In this document: positions 8,413 through 14,381 of the stretch, one piece after another
How the letters are laid out: each line of letters opens with the position of its first letter
Position numbering within the stretch: the stretch's first letter is position 1
Source of the DNA: Deltaproteobacteria bacterium
GTDB taxonomy: Bacteria; JAEEML01
DNA: 20,791 nt
Reading direction: 5' to 3'
Assembly (NCBI GenBank): GCA_016283195.1
Contig: JAEEML010000149.1
Location: 1-20,791 of the forward strand
Program-made: the position numbers and the translations under genes
The notes under the pieces: generated by a model
Told to the model about the DNA's origin: nothing
Database searches by the model: none
What the model saw: the letters and a program-made list of their open reading frames with translations, nothing else

Positions 8413-8442
8413 GCCGGCGGCCGGGATTTCCTGGCTTCCGGC
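8413..8442. other. GC-rich hairpin between the divergent atpE and FISUMP genes
   Basis: Outer arms GCCGG (8413-8417) and CCGGC (8438-8442) enclose a 2x2 internal loop and an inner stem, GCCGGG (8420-8425) with CCTGGC (8430-8435), closed by an ATTT loop. The inner stem has one G-T wobble. This is the strongest hairpin in the 279-base spacer between the two divergent genes. It could be a repeat element or an RNA structure; no T-run follows on either strand, so a terminator is less likely. Confidence 0.45.
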
Positions 8443-8502
8443 TCTTTCCCTTGGCGGGAACATTATTATTTATGCTTATATTTCAAGCTTTTGGCTGCTT
8501 CG

Positions 8503-8532
8503 TTGACAGGAAGTTGAGACTTCATGTATCTA
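8503..8532 (+). promoter_or_regulatory. Possible promoter of the FISUMP lipoprotein gene
   Basis: A perfect TTGACA (8503-8508) is followed after 18 bases by TATCTA (8527-8532), about 55 bases before the start codon at 8588. The -35 is good and the -10 is poor (3 of 6), so only the position and the -35 support it. Confidence 0.38.
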
Positions 8533-8587
8533 TGCTGCTTGGGCGCTGGAGAATATGCTCTACACCAATAACATCAAGGAGAATTTT

Positions 8588-9241
8588 ATGAAAAAATACG
8601 CTAAGATAATTATGAGTTTTATGCTGCTCGGTCTCATGCCCTTTGGCGCGGTAAGTTGCGGAACTGCAGAGGAGGAAACCCCGGCAATCAAAGCCGAGGA
8701 TTACAAAACAGTGACCATCGACGGCAAAACCTGGATGGCCGAAAATCTAAAGTATGAATCCAGTGAATTTAAATGTTACGGCGAATCCACTGAAGATTAC
8801 AAAGAAAAATACGGCTGTCTTTATAGCTGGGAAGCGGCCAAAAAAATCTGCCCTGCGGGCTGGCATCTGCCATCTTATGATGAAGCCAAGGCGCTACTCG
8901 ATTATGCTTATGATAATCGCGACGACGATAGCACCTTCCTCTCGCTTATTGCCAAAGATTCTGCTTGGGAAGAATACCCCAAGCAGGGCAATAATAAATT
9001 TGGCTTTTCGGCTATGCCGGCGGGCATAATAATCGATACTTTTCATATAGAAACCGGCGTCAGTACTGGTTTTTGGACTTCCACCGCCTCTGACGAAACC
9101 GGCGCCCATGTTTTGTACCTGGGGTTTGTGGGCTTTACTCCCATCTCTTTTATTGTGCCCATCGGAGTTACTAACGCCGCCATTATGCAAACATTTATAA
9201 CCGAAACAGGCCGCTTTTCCGTGCGCTGCGTAAAAGATTAA
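8588..9241 (+). CDS. FISUMP-domain lipoprotein
   Basis: Predicted cell-envelope lipoprotein of 217 residues. Signal peptide 1-23 (MKKYAKIIMSFMLLGLMPFG, then AVS) ends in a lipobox with lipid-bearing C24. An acidic linker follows, then a FISUMP domain over about 40-217. It shows the typical TVTIDGKTWMAENLKY (41-56), YGCLYSWEAAKKICPAGWHL (75-94), FSAMPAG (140-146), GFWTST (161-166) and the terminal RFSVRCVKD. C63, C77, C88 and C214 are at the usual conserved places. The start at 8588 has AAGGAG 6 bases upstream; an in-frame ATG at 8555 lacks a site and would put extra residues before the signal peptide. Molecular function of FISUMP proteins is not established; a surface role in a gut or fibre setting is a guess. 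Paralogous to the minus-strand gene ending at 11149. Confidence 0.88.
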   Translation: MKKYAKIIMSFMLLGLMPFGAVSCGTAEEETPAIKAEDYKTVTIDGKTWMAENLKYESSEFKCYGESTEDYKEKYGCLYSWEAAKKICPAGWHLPSYDEAKALLDYAYDNRDDDSTFLSLIAKDSAWEEYPKQGNNKFGFSAMPAGIIIDTFHIETGVSTGFWTSTASDETGAHVLYLGFVGFTPISFIVPIGVTNAAIMQTFITETGRFSVRCVKD

Positions 9242-9253
9242 TAAGAAGAATTT

Positions 9254-9297
9254 GCGCTTACCCAGCCTCCTGCCAAATACAGTTAAAATATAAGCGC
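9254..9297. repeat. Inverted repeat downstream of the FISUMP gene
   Basis: GCGCTTA (9254-9260) and TAAGCGC (9291-9297) are exact 7-base inverted copies separated by 30 bases, starting 13 bases after the FISUMP stop. The loop is long for an intrinsic terminator, but 'ggttttt' follows soon after (9307-9313). It may end the upstream transcript; this is a weak call. Confidence 0.3.
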
Positions 9298-9340
9298 CGG
9301 CCGTGAGGTTTTTAGCTTAAACTCTTGGGCGCGCCTTGCG

Positions 9341-9377
9341 GAAAATTATAGACAATACCCCGGCAAGAGATTAGTAA
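9341..9377 (+). promoter_or_regulatory. Promoter-like repeat, copy A (upstream of the methyltransferase)
   Basis: This 37-base block matches 10233-10269 at 31 positions, and all six differences are transitions. Shared pieces are GAAAATTAT, GACAA, GGCAAGAG and TTAGTAA. It contains TAGACA (9349-9354), 17 bases, then TAGTAA (9372-9377), i.e. a sigma-70-like spacing that is preserved in both copies. It ends 39 bases before the methyltransferase start codon. Confidence 0.5.
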
Positions 9378-9416
9378 GTATGGGCTCCTCCGGGAGAAAA
9401 TTTTAGTGAGGATAAA

Positions 9417-10211
9417 ATGCGTCTAAAAGAAGTAGCTAGGCATTTATTACCGGCGCCACTTTATAATGGTGCGGAAAAAGTAGCGCGCAAAATAAGCTGG
9501 CAGCTACGCTATCGGGGGAACACCTATTATTGCCCCTGCTGTGCTCAGCGTTCCGGCTCATTTAAAAAATTTCGTTCCAAAAGTATCGACCTAGAGCGCT
9601 TAAAACCGCAAAATAGCGCCGTGCGTTGCCCAATATGTCATTCACTCCCGCGTCATCGCATTATTGCCCACTACCTTAGTAAAAACACACTCCCCCAGCT
9701 TACGGCCGGGCCCTTTATCTTTTTTGCTCCGGAACAGGCGCTCATTAACTACTTTAAAAAAGCCGATATTCACTACCAAAGCGCCGATCTTTTTAGAAAA
9801 GATGTTGATTTGCACATCAGTATTACAGATATGCCTTTTGAAGGTGGCACTATTTCGGCCATTATGTGCAACCACGTACTGGAACATGTAGACGATTATA
9901 AAAAGGCCTTAAGGGAAATAGCGCGGGTTTTACAGCCCGGCGGCCTTTTTCTTTTTACTGTTCCCATGAAGAGTGATTTAGAAAAAACTATTGAAGATCC
10001 TACTGTTACCGATCCGAAGGAACGCATAAAACGCTTTGGCCGCTTTGACCACCTGCGCCTCTTTGGCCTTGATTTGCTGGCCGTTTTGCGCGCGAGTGGC
10101 TTTAGTGTGGATATTATCAAAGGTGATGAACTGCCGGCTGAGATAATGCCGGTTACCGGGCCGGTTGATTATGACATTAACTGGCTCTTTGTTTGTACCA
10201 AAAACAGTTAA
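9417..10211 (+). CDS. Zinc-ribbon class I SAM-dependent methyltransferase
   Basis: Probable cytosolic methyltransferase, substrate unknown. 264 residues. N-terminal zinc ribbon: CPCC at 39-42 and CPIC at 71-74, the latter followed by the basic SLPRHRIIAHYL. The methyltransferase fold follows. The usual glycine-rich SAM motif I is replaced by FIFFAPEQAL (100-109). The acidic motif (SADLFRKDVDLHISITDMPF), the NHVLEHVDDYKKALREIARV block (152-171) and LQPGGLFLFTVP (172-183) are clear. EDPTVTDPKERIKRFGRFDH (193-212) is typical of a known uncharacterised subfamily with an FAPE/HFAPE motif, recalled from family memory, often near surface-polysaccharide genes. GAGG lies 6 bases before the ATG. It stands alone, with its own promoter-like repeat upstream. 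Confidence 0.85.
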   Translation: MRLKEVARHLLPAPLYNGAEKVARKISWQLRYRGNTYYCPCCAQRSGSFKKFRSKSIDLERLKPQNSAVRCPICHSLPRHRIIAHYLSKNTLPQLTAGPFIFFAPEQALINYFKKADIHYQSADLFRKDVDLHISITDMPFEGGTISAIMCNHVLEHVDDYKKALREIARVLQPGGLFLFTVPMKSDLEKTIEDPTVTDPKERIKRFGRFDHLRLFGLDLLAVLRASGFSVDIIKGDELPAEIMPVTGPVDYDINWLFVCTKNS

Positions 10212-10232
10212 ATCTAAAGACCCGTTAGTCCA

Positions 10233-10269
10233 GAAAATTATGGACAACATCTTGGCAAGAGGTTAGTAA
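10233..10269 (+). promoter_or_regulatory. Promoter-like repeat, copy B (upstream of lgt)
   Basis: Second copy of the block at 9341-9377. It has TGGACA (10241-10246), a 17-base spacer and TAGTAA (10264-10269), ending 28 bases before the lgt start codon. The inner part TCTTGGCAAGA is a near-palindrome in this copy but not in copy A. The region lies between two genes read in the same direction, so lgt may have its own promoter. Confidence 0.5.
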
Positions 10270-10297
10270 AGGTAAGCTCTTTTTTTGAGGAGGCACT

Positions 10298-11128
10298 ATG
10301 ATTCCTTATATTGATATTCCCCCACTGCCGCTCATCGGCGAACTTAAAATACAGCCTTTTGGCTTTTTAGTTTTTTTGGCTCTCCTTGCGGCTTACCATA
10401 CCGCTATATGGCACGGGCGGCAAAAACAGCAGGATCTTAACAAAATAGGCACCCTGGTGGTTTGGGTGGTGGTGGGCGCTTTTGTTATGGCCCACGTGGT
10501 TTCGGTAGTTTTTTACTTCCCCGAGCGCCTTAGGGAAAACCCCTTGGAAATTTTTTACATTTGGTCTTCGCTCTCCTCTTATGGCGGCTTTTTCGGCGGC
10601 ACGGTGGCGGCGCTCATTTATCTCAAAAAAGAGAAACTGCCGGTATTGCCTTATTGCGATACTCTCGCCATTGCTCTGGTTACTGCTTGGTTCTTTGGAC
10701 GCATGGGGTGCAGTGTGGCCCACGACCATCCAGGTAGCCCAACCAGCCTCTTCTTTGGCGTAAATTATCCCGGCGGGCCGCATCACGACCTCGGCTTTGA
10801 AGAGTGGGTCTTTACCGTTTTTCTGGTTGTTGTGGTCTTTATTTTGCGCCATAAAAATCCCCGTCCGGGCGTTATTTTAACTACAATTGTCATTCTCTAT
10901 GCCCCGGTGCGCTTTATGATGGATTATTCCCGCACGGTGGATAAGCTCTATTTTGGCTTTACTCCCGGCCAATACTTTTCTGCGGCTCTCTTTCTTATTG
11001 GCGTTGGGCTTTTAGCGAAACTCCTGCATGGGAGCCCAGCGGCCGCTTTGGCTGTAGGCGTGGAAGGGGCTACTCCGGCCGAGCCGGAAAAGACAAAGCG
11101 CAAAAATAAGAAGAATAAGAAGAAATAG
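10298..11128 (+). CDS. lgt: Divergent prolipoprotein diacylglyceryl transferase (Lgt family)
   Basis: Inner-membrane enzyme family that moves diacylglycerol from phosphatidylglycerol to the lipobox cysteine of prolipoproteins. 276 residues with about seven hydrophobic helices. The family frame is clear: IPPLPLIGELKIQPFGFLVF at the N-terminus, SYGGFFGG (94-101) in place of the usual HGGLIG, GRMGC (134-138) in place of GRIGN, then HDHPGSPT (142-149), and APVRFMMDYSR (202-212) in place of the conserved RF..EF.R. Thus the E. coli H103 position is Y95 and the N146 position is C138, while the R143 position is kept (R135). The C-terminus is a lysine-rich tail. GAGGAGG lies 6 bases before the start. 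It sits among three predicted lipoprotein genes. It may be the housekeeping enzyme of this lineage or a specialised paralogue. Confidence 0.83.
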   Translation: MIPYIDIPPLPLIGELKIQPFGFLVFLALLAAYHTAIWHGRQKQQDLNKIGTLVVWVVVGAFVMAHVVSVVFYFPERLRENPLEIFYIWSSLSSYGGFFGGTVAALIYLKKEKLPVLPYCDTLAIALVTAWFFGRMGCSVAHDHPGSPTSLFFGVNYPGGPHHDLGFEEWVFTVFLVVVVFILRHKNPRPGVILTTIVILYAPVRFMMDYSRTVDKLYFGFTPGQYFSAALFLIGVGLLAKLLHGSPAAALAVGVEGATPAEPEKTKRKNKKNKKK

Positions 11129-11148
11129 GCGGTTAATCAGCGGAAGCT

Positions 11149-12366
11149 TTACGGATTTTCAGGCGTATTGCAATCAGCGCCGGTGTATCCCCAAGCGCAT
11201 TTGTTGCAATAGGCACCGTCCCAGTTGCCTGTGCAGGGGCAACCGGCTTTGTCGTCCCACTGCTCGCTATGTGCGCCGCAAGAATAATCTTTTATACAGC
11301 GTACAGTAAGCAGTGAGCCGCTATAACTACTGTTGCCAAACTTTAGACTGGGGATAGTAAATGAATTGAATGTTTCATCAATAGCGATGCTGATATTGTA
11401 GATGTTATCATAGCCGGCGGCTATATATGTGGCGCTCCAAAAGTAGGCATAAGCATTACGGCTGTTAAGAGTCGGAGAACCATCATTGTTTATATAGCCC
11501 CAACCGGCTGGTAGAGCATTAAAGCCGGTGGGAGTTACCGAATTGGTAACAGCATAAGTCCACAGCTCATTGTCTTCTATTAGAGCGTAGGCTTTTTGAT
11601 CTATACAATAGCCATTGTCATCACATACAGTTTCATAACCGGCGTTATACAAATAGTTTGATAGTTCAGCGAGATCCTTATACACCGGCAGGTGCCAACC
11701 GGTCGGACATACCTCCAGGGCATCATCATAGGAGTAAAGGCAGCCATAATTATTTTTAAAATTGCTGTCGGCAGGATCGGTATAGCATTTGATACCATTT
11801 TCCTCATTTTCGATCTGCATATTCTTCGCCATCCAGACCTGAGTGCCAATTGTTACTGTCGGATAAATATTATGGTCATCGTCCATCATATAGCCATCCT
11901 GCAGAGTGTTGCAGTCTTCGCCCTCCCAGTAATCTGAGCAGCCGTCTTCTGCCCGGCAATGGCCGTTACTTTTGTCGCAGGTGCCGTTTTTGCAGGAACA
12001 GGGCTTACAGTTGGGATAAGTGCCCCACTCGTTGTCATGGCAAGCATTGGTGGTAGTTTCTTTATCGCATTTTTTGCCTTCCCAGCCGCTTGCGCATTGA
12101 CATTTGCTACTTTCTGCGTCCCAGGACCCATGCTCGCCGCAATCTTGCTCGTTGCATTTATCGCCCTTCCAGCCGATTGCACAAATGCACCCCACCGCTT
12201 CTTCGCTGTACTTGCCGTGCGAGCCACAGTCAGGCCTAATGGTATTATTACCAGGGTCAGTGGTAGGTTCATCTTCTGCCGGAGGAGTCGGTTTTTCTCC
12301 GCAGGCGGCTAAAAACAGGGCCAGAGTACAAACAACTAACGGAGAGAACAAACGGCTCTTTTTCAT
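11149..12366 (-). CDS. Lipoprotein with EGF-like modules flanking a FISUMP domain
   Basis: Predicted surface lipoprotein of 405 residues. Signal peptide MKKSRLFSPLVVCTLALF with lipobox LAAC; C22 would be lipidated. A Pro/Glu/Thr/Asp-rich linker (24-45) follows. Two modules with cysteines at 47/60/62/71 and 76/89/91/100 share the exact spacing C-x12-C-x-C-x8-C. A third Cys-rich stretch (109-152) is laminin-EGF-like. The FISUMP domain (168-360) has TVTIGTQVWMAKNM, YGCLYSYDDALEVCPTGWHL and LLTVRCIKD. After it, another module repeats the same spacing at 363/376/378/387, with a further pair at 390/399. Start chosen at 12366 because GGAAGG lies 7 bases upstream; a Met five residues earlier (12381) has no site. 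Binding to host or plant surfaces is inference. It converges on lgt with 20 bases between. Confidence 0.88.
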   Translation of the reverse strand: MKKSRLFSPLVVCTLALFLAACGEKPTPPAEDEPTTDPGNNTIRPDCGSHGKYSEEAVGCICAIGWKGDKCNEQDCGEHGSWDAESSKCQCASGWEGKKCDKETTTNACHDNEWGTYPNCKPCSCKNGTCDKSNGHCRAEDGCSDYWEGEDCNTLQDGYMMDDDHNIYPTVTIGTQVWMAKNMQIENEENGIKCYTDPADSNFKNNYGCLYSYDDALEVCPTGWHLPVYKDLAELSNYLYNAGYETVCDDNGYCIDQKAYALIEDNELWTYAVTNSVTPTGFNALPAGWGYINNDGSPTLNSRNAYAYFWSATYIAAGYDNIYNISIAIDETFNSFTIPSLKFGNSSYSGSLLTVRCIKDYSCGAHSEQWDDKAGCPCTGNWDGAYCNKCAWGYTGADCNTPENP

Positions 12367-12485
12367 GGGATTTCCTTCCATTATTACAGAGCGTTGATAA
12401 TTAGCACTTAAAGGGCTCCTCTTTAAGCTAAGACATTTTCCGCAAATTTTTTAAAAATGTACACTGTTTTTTCCAAAAAAAATGC

Positions 12486-12514
12486 TTGTCACCGGAGATT
12501 TTGTCGGGCATAGT
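12486..12514 (+). promoter_or_regulatory. Promoter of the rubrerythrin-dnaJ operon
   Basis: TTGTCA (12486-12491, 5 of 6 consensus), a 17-base spacer and CATAGT (12509-12514, 4 of 6) lie just upstream of the rubrerythrin start. The ribosome site AGGAGG is at 12525-12530, 7 bases before the ATG, so the leader would be short (about 15-20 bases). A T/A-rich tract with AAATTTTTTAAAAAT lies farther upstream. I see no convincing PerR box. Confidence 0.5.
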
Positions 12515-12537
12515 GCCTACCCCTAGGAGGTGCCCCT

Positions 12538-13212
12538 ATGGCCAAATACAGATGTAAAGTGTGTGGCGAAGTTTTCGAAGTAGCCGCTGGGAAAGAACCC
12601 GTTTGCCCGCGCTGTGGTGTGCGCGGTGACAAATTAGTCTTAATAGCCGAAGAGCCCAAAAAGGAGGAAAAACCTATGAGTAAGTATGCCGGAACCGAAA
12701 CCGAAAAGAATTTGCAAACCGCTTTCGCCGGGGAGTCGCAAGCTCGCAATAAATATACATATTTTGCCTCTGTTGCCAAAAAAGAGGGCTTTGAACAAAT
12801 TTCGGCTATCTTTTTGAAAACTGCCGATAACGAAAAAGAGCACGCCAAAATGTGGTTTAAGGAGCTCGGTGAGCTGGGCAAAACCACCGATAACCTGGCG
12901 GCTGCCGCAAACGGCGAAAACTTTGAATGGACCGATATGTATAAAGGGTTTGCCGAAACCGCCGAAAAAGAGGGTTTTGGCGATTTGGCCGAAAAATTCC
13001 GCGCCGTAGCCGCTATCGAAAAGCACCATGAAGAGCGTTATCGCGCCCTTTTAAAGAATATCGAGAATAAAGAAGTCTTTAAAAAGAGCTCGGTTAAAGT
13101 GTGGGAATGTCGCAACTGTGGCCACATTGTTGTGGGCATGGAAGCGCCGGAAATTTGCCCCACCTGTGCCCACCCGCAGAGCTATTTTGAAATAAACGCT
13201 GAAAATTACTAA
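12538..13212 (+). CDS. rbr: Rubrerythrin with rubredoxin-type sites at both ends
   Basis: Non-haem di-iron peroxidase that protects anaerobes from hydrogen peroxide. 224 residues. Residues 1-30 form a rubredoxin-like FeS4 or zinc site (C6-x2-C9, C23-x2-C26) joined by a Lys/Glu/Pro linker (39-46). Residues 47-175 are the four-helix rubrerythrin domain: [12 protein letters not shown] (62-73) with E66, [10 protein letters not shown] (97-106) with E99 and H102, and [11 protein letters not shown] (158-168) with E161 and H164. Residues 188-218 form the normal C-terminal rubredoxin site (C191/C194, C207/C210). Classical rubrerythrin has only the C-terminal site and reverse rubrerythrin only the N-terminal one. 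An internal AAGGAGG (12661-12667) precedes ATG at 12676, exactly where classical rubrerythrin would begin. dnaJ follows 5 bases after the stop. Confidence 0.93.
   Translation: MAKYRCKVCGEVFEVAAGKEPVCPRCGVRGDKLVLIAEEPKKEEKPMSKYAGTETEKNLQTAFAGESQARNKYTYFASVAKKEGFEQISAIFLKTADNEKEHAKMWFKELGELGKTTDNLAAAANGENFEWTDMYKGFAETAEKEGFGDLAEKFRAVAAIEKHHEERYRALLKNIENKEVFKKSSVKVWECRNCGHIVVGMEAPEICPTCAHPQSYFEINAENY
12661..12678 (+). promoter_or_regulatory. Internal ribosome site and start within rubrerythrin
   Basis: AAGGAGG (12661-12667), 8 bases, then an in-frame ATG (12676-12678) opening [14 protein letters not shown], the classical rubrerythrin N-terminus. It may give a short 178-residue form lacking the N-terminal FeS4 module. 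The same bases also encode the Lys-Glu linker, so chance is possible. Confidence 0.4.
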
Positions 13213-13217
13213 TCTAT

Positions 13218-14297
13218 ATGGCCGCGGCAAAAAATTATTATGCCATTTTGGGCCTGGATAAAAATGCCACGGCCAAAGAGATAAAAAGCGCCTACCACCG
13301 TCTGGCTATGCAATATCACCCGGATAAGAATCCCGGTGATAAAGCGGCCGAAGAACATTTCAAAGAGATAACCGAAGCTTATAATGTGCTCTCCGATGAG
13401 CGCCAACGAGCTCGCTATGACCTTGGCGGCAGCGATTTTAATTTTAATTTTAATGGCACCGCCGGCGCTGATTTTATAAATGACATTTTCAGCCAGTTTT
13501 TTAACGGTGCCAAAAACGCCAGAGCCCGCGGGAAGCCGCATGATATTAAGGAAACTGTGCACATTACTTTGGAAAACGCCGCTCTTGGCGCCACCATTAA
13601 GCGCACTATGCGCCTGGAAGAGCCCTGTGCCACCTGCCAGGGTACGGGAGCGAAGCCCGGCACGGCGCCCACTATTTGCGGCGCTTGTGGCGGTAGTGGG
13701 CGCATTGAGGTACCGCGCGGCCTTTTTAGCGTGAGTAGAGAGTGCTCATATTGTCACGGCCGGGGGCGTATTGTCCATGAGCCCTGTCCCACTTGTTTGG
13801 GGCGCGGAGTTCTCGCCAAAGATCGCACCTTTAATGTCACTATTCCGAAAGGTGCAGCCAGCGGCACCACGGTGCGCTTTAGGGGCGAAGGGCGCATAGA
13901 GCCGCAGGGGCGCGGCGATTTACTCTTTGTGATAAAGGTTGATAAGCACAAAGATTTTACCCGCGAGGGTAACGATATAAAATATAAGCTTTTAATCTCT
14001 GTTCCCCAGGCGGTTCTTGGCACTATGCGCGAGGTGCCGACTCTTTACGGCCCGGTTAATATGCGCATCCCGGCCGGTACCAAATCGGGCACAATTATGC
14101 GCCTCAGAAATAAGGGAATGCCCTTTATTAATAGCGATATGGTTGGTGATGAACTGGTGGAAATTATTGTAAAAATTCCCACGAGCCTTACGCCGGAACA
14201 GGAAGCGCTTTATAAAGAACTGGCCCGTCTTGATGGTGAAATAGTCATCCCCCAGGAACGCACCGTGTGGGATCGCATGAAAGCTATGTTTGATTAA
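13218..14297 (+). CDS. dnaJ: Class A J-domain co-chaperone DnaJ
   Basis: Hsp40 partner of DnaK; binds unfolded protein and triggers DnaK ATP hydrolysis. 359 residues, slightly short for DnaJ. J domain 5-70 with HPD at 34-36. The usual Gly/Phe region is short and unusual, with FNFNFNGTAGADFIN at 74-88. Four zinc-finger repeats: CATCQGTG (137-144), CGACGGSG (154-161), CSYCHGRG (176-183) and CPTCLGRG (190-197). The C-terminal substrate domain (about 205-325) ends in an IP..LTPEQEALYKELARL block. No dnaK or grpE lies nearby. No ribosome site of its own is visible; the ATG is 5 bases after the rubrerythrin stop, so it is probably translated by coupling and co-expressed with it. Confidence 0.94.
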   Translation: MAAAKNYYAILGLDKNATAKEIKSAYHRLAMQYHPDKNPGDKAAEEHFKEITEAYNVLSDERQRARYDLGGSDFNFNFNGTAGADFINDIFSQFFNGAKNARARGKPHDIKETVHITLENAALGATIKRTMRLEEPCATCQGTGAKPGTAPTICGACGGSGRIEVPRGLFSVSRECSYCHGRGRIVHEPCPTCLGRGVLAKDRTFNVTIPKGAASGTTVRFRGEGRIEPQGRGDLLFVIKVDKHKDFTREGNDIKYKLLISVPQAVLGTMREVPTLYGPVNMRIPAGTKSGTIMRLRNKGMPFINSDMVGDELVEIIVKIPTSLTPEQEALYKELARLDGEIVIPQERTVWDRMKAMFD

Positions 14298-14335
14298 ATA
14301 AAATATCCCTAATATCCATATATATTCAAATAGTT

Positions 14336-14381
14336 CCGCCTCGCCATTTGTCAAAATGGAGAGGGGGTTAGGGGGTGAGGC
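14336..14381. repeat. Hairpin and CTCACCCCCTAA-type spacer between dnaJ and the nitroreductase gene
   Basis: CCTC-G-CCATTT (14339-14349), loop GTCA, then AAATGG-A-GAGG (14354-14364) form a 10-pair stem with one mismatch. Next comes GGGGGTTAGGGGGTGAGG. Read on the minus strand this is CTCACCCCCTAA then CCCCCTCTCC, a wording I recall from dispersed intergenic repeats of several unrelated bacteria. It fills the gap between convergent genes and could act as a shared transcription stop, although no T-run follows. Repeat status cannot be shown from one copy. Confidence 0.45.

Noticed and set aside
9311-12445. TTAGCTTAAA and TTGCGGAAAAT both occur at 9311-9346 and, on the other strand, at 12421-12445
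   Set aside because: The order of the two words is reversed and the spacing differs, so short chance matches in AT-rich spacers explain it as well as a shared site.
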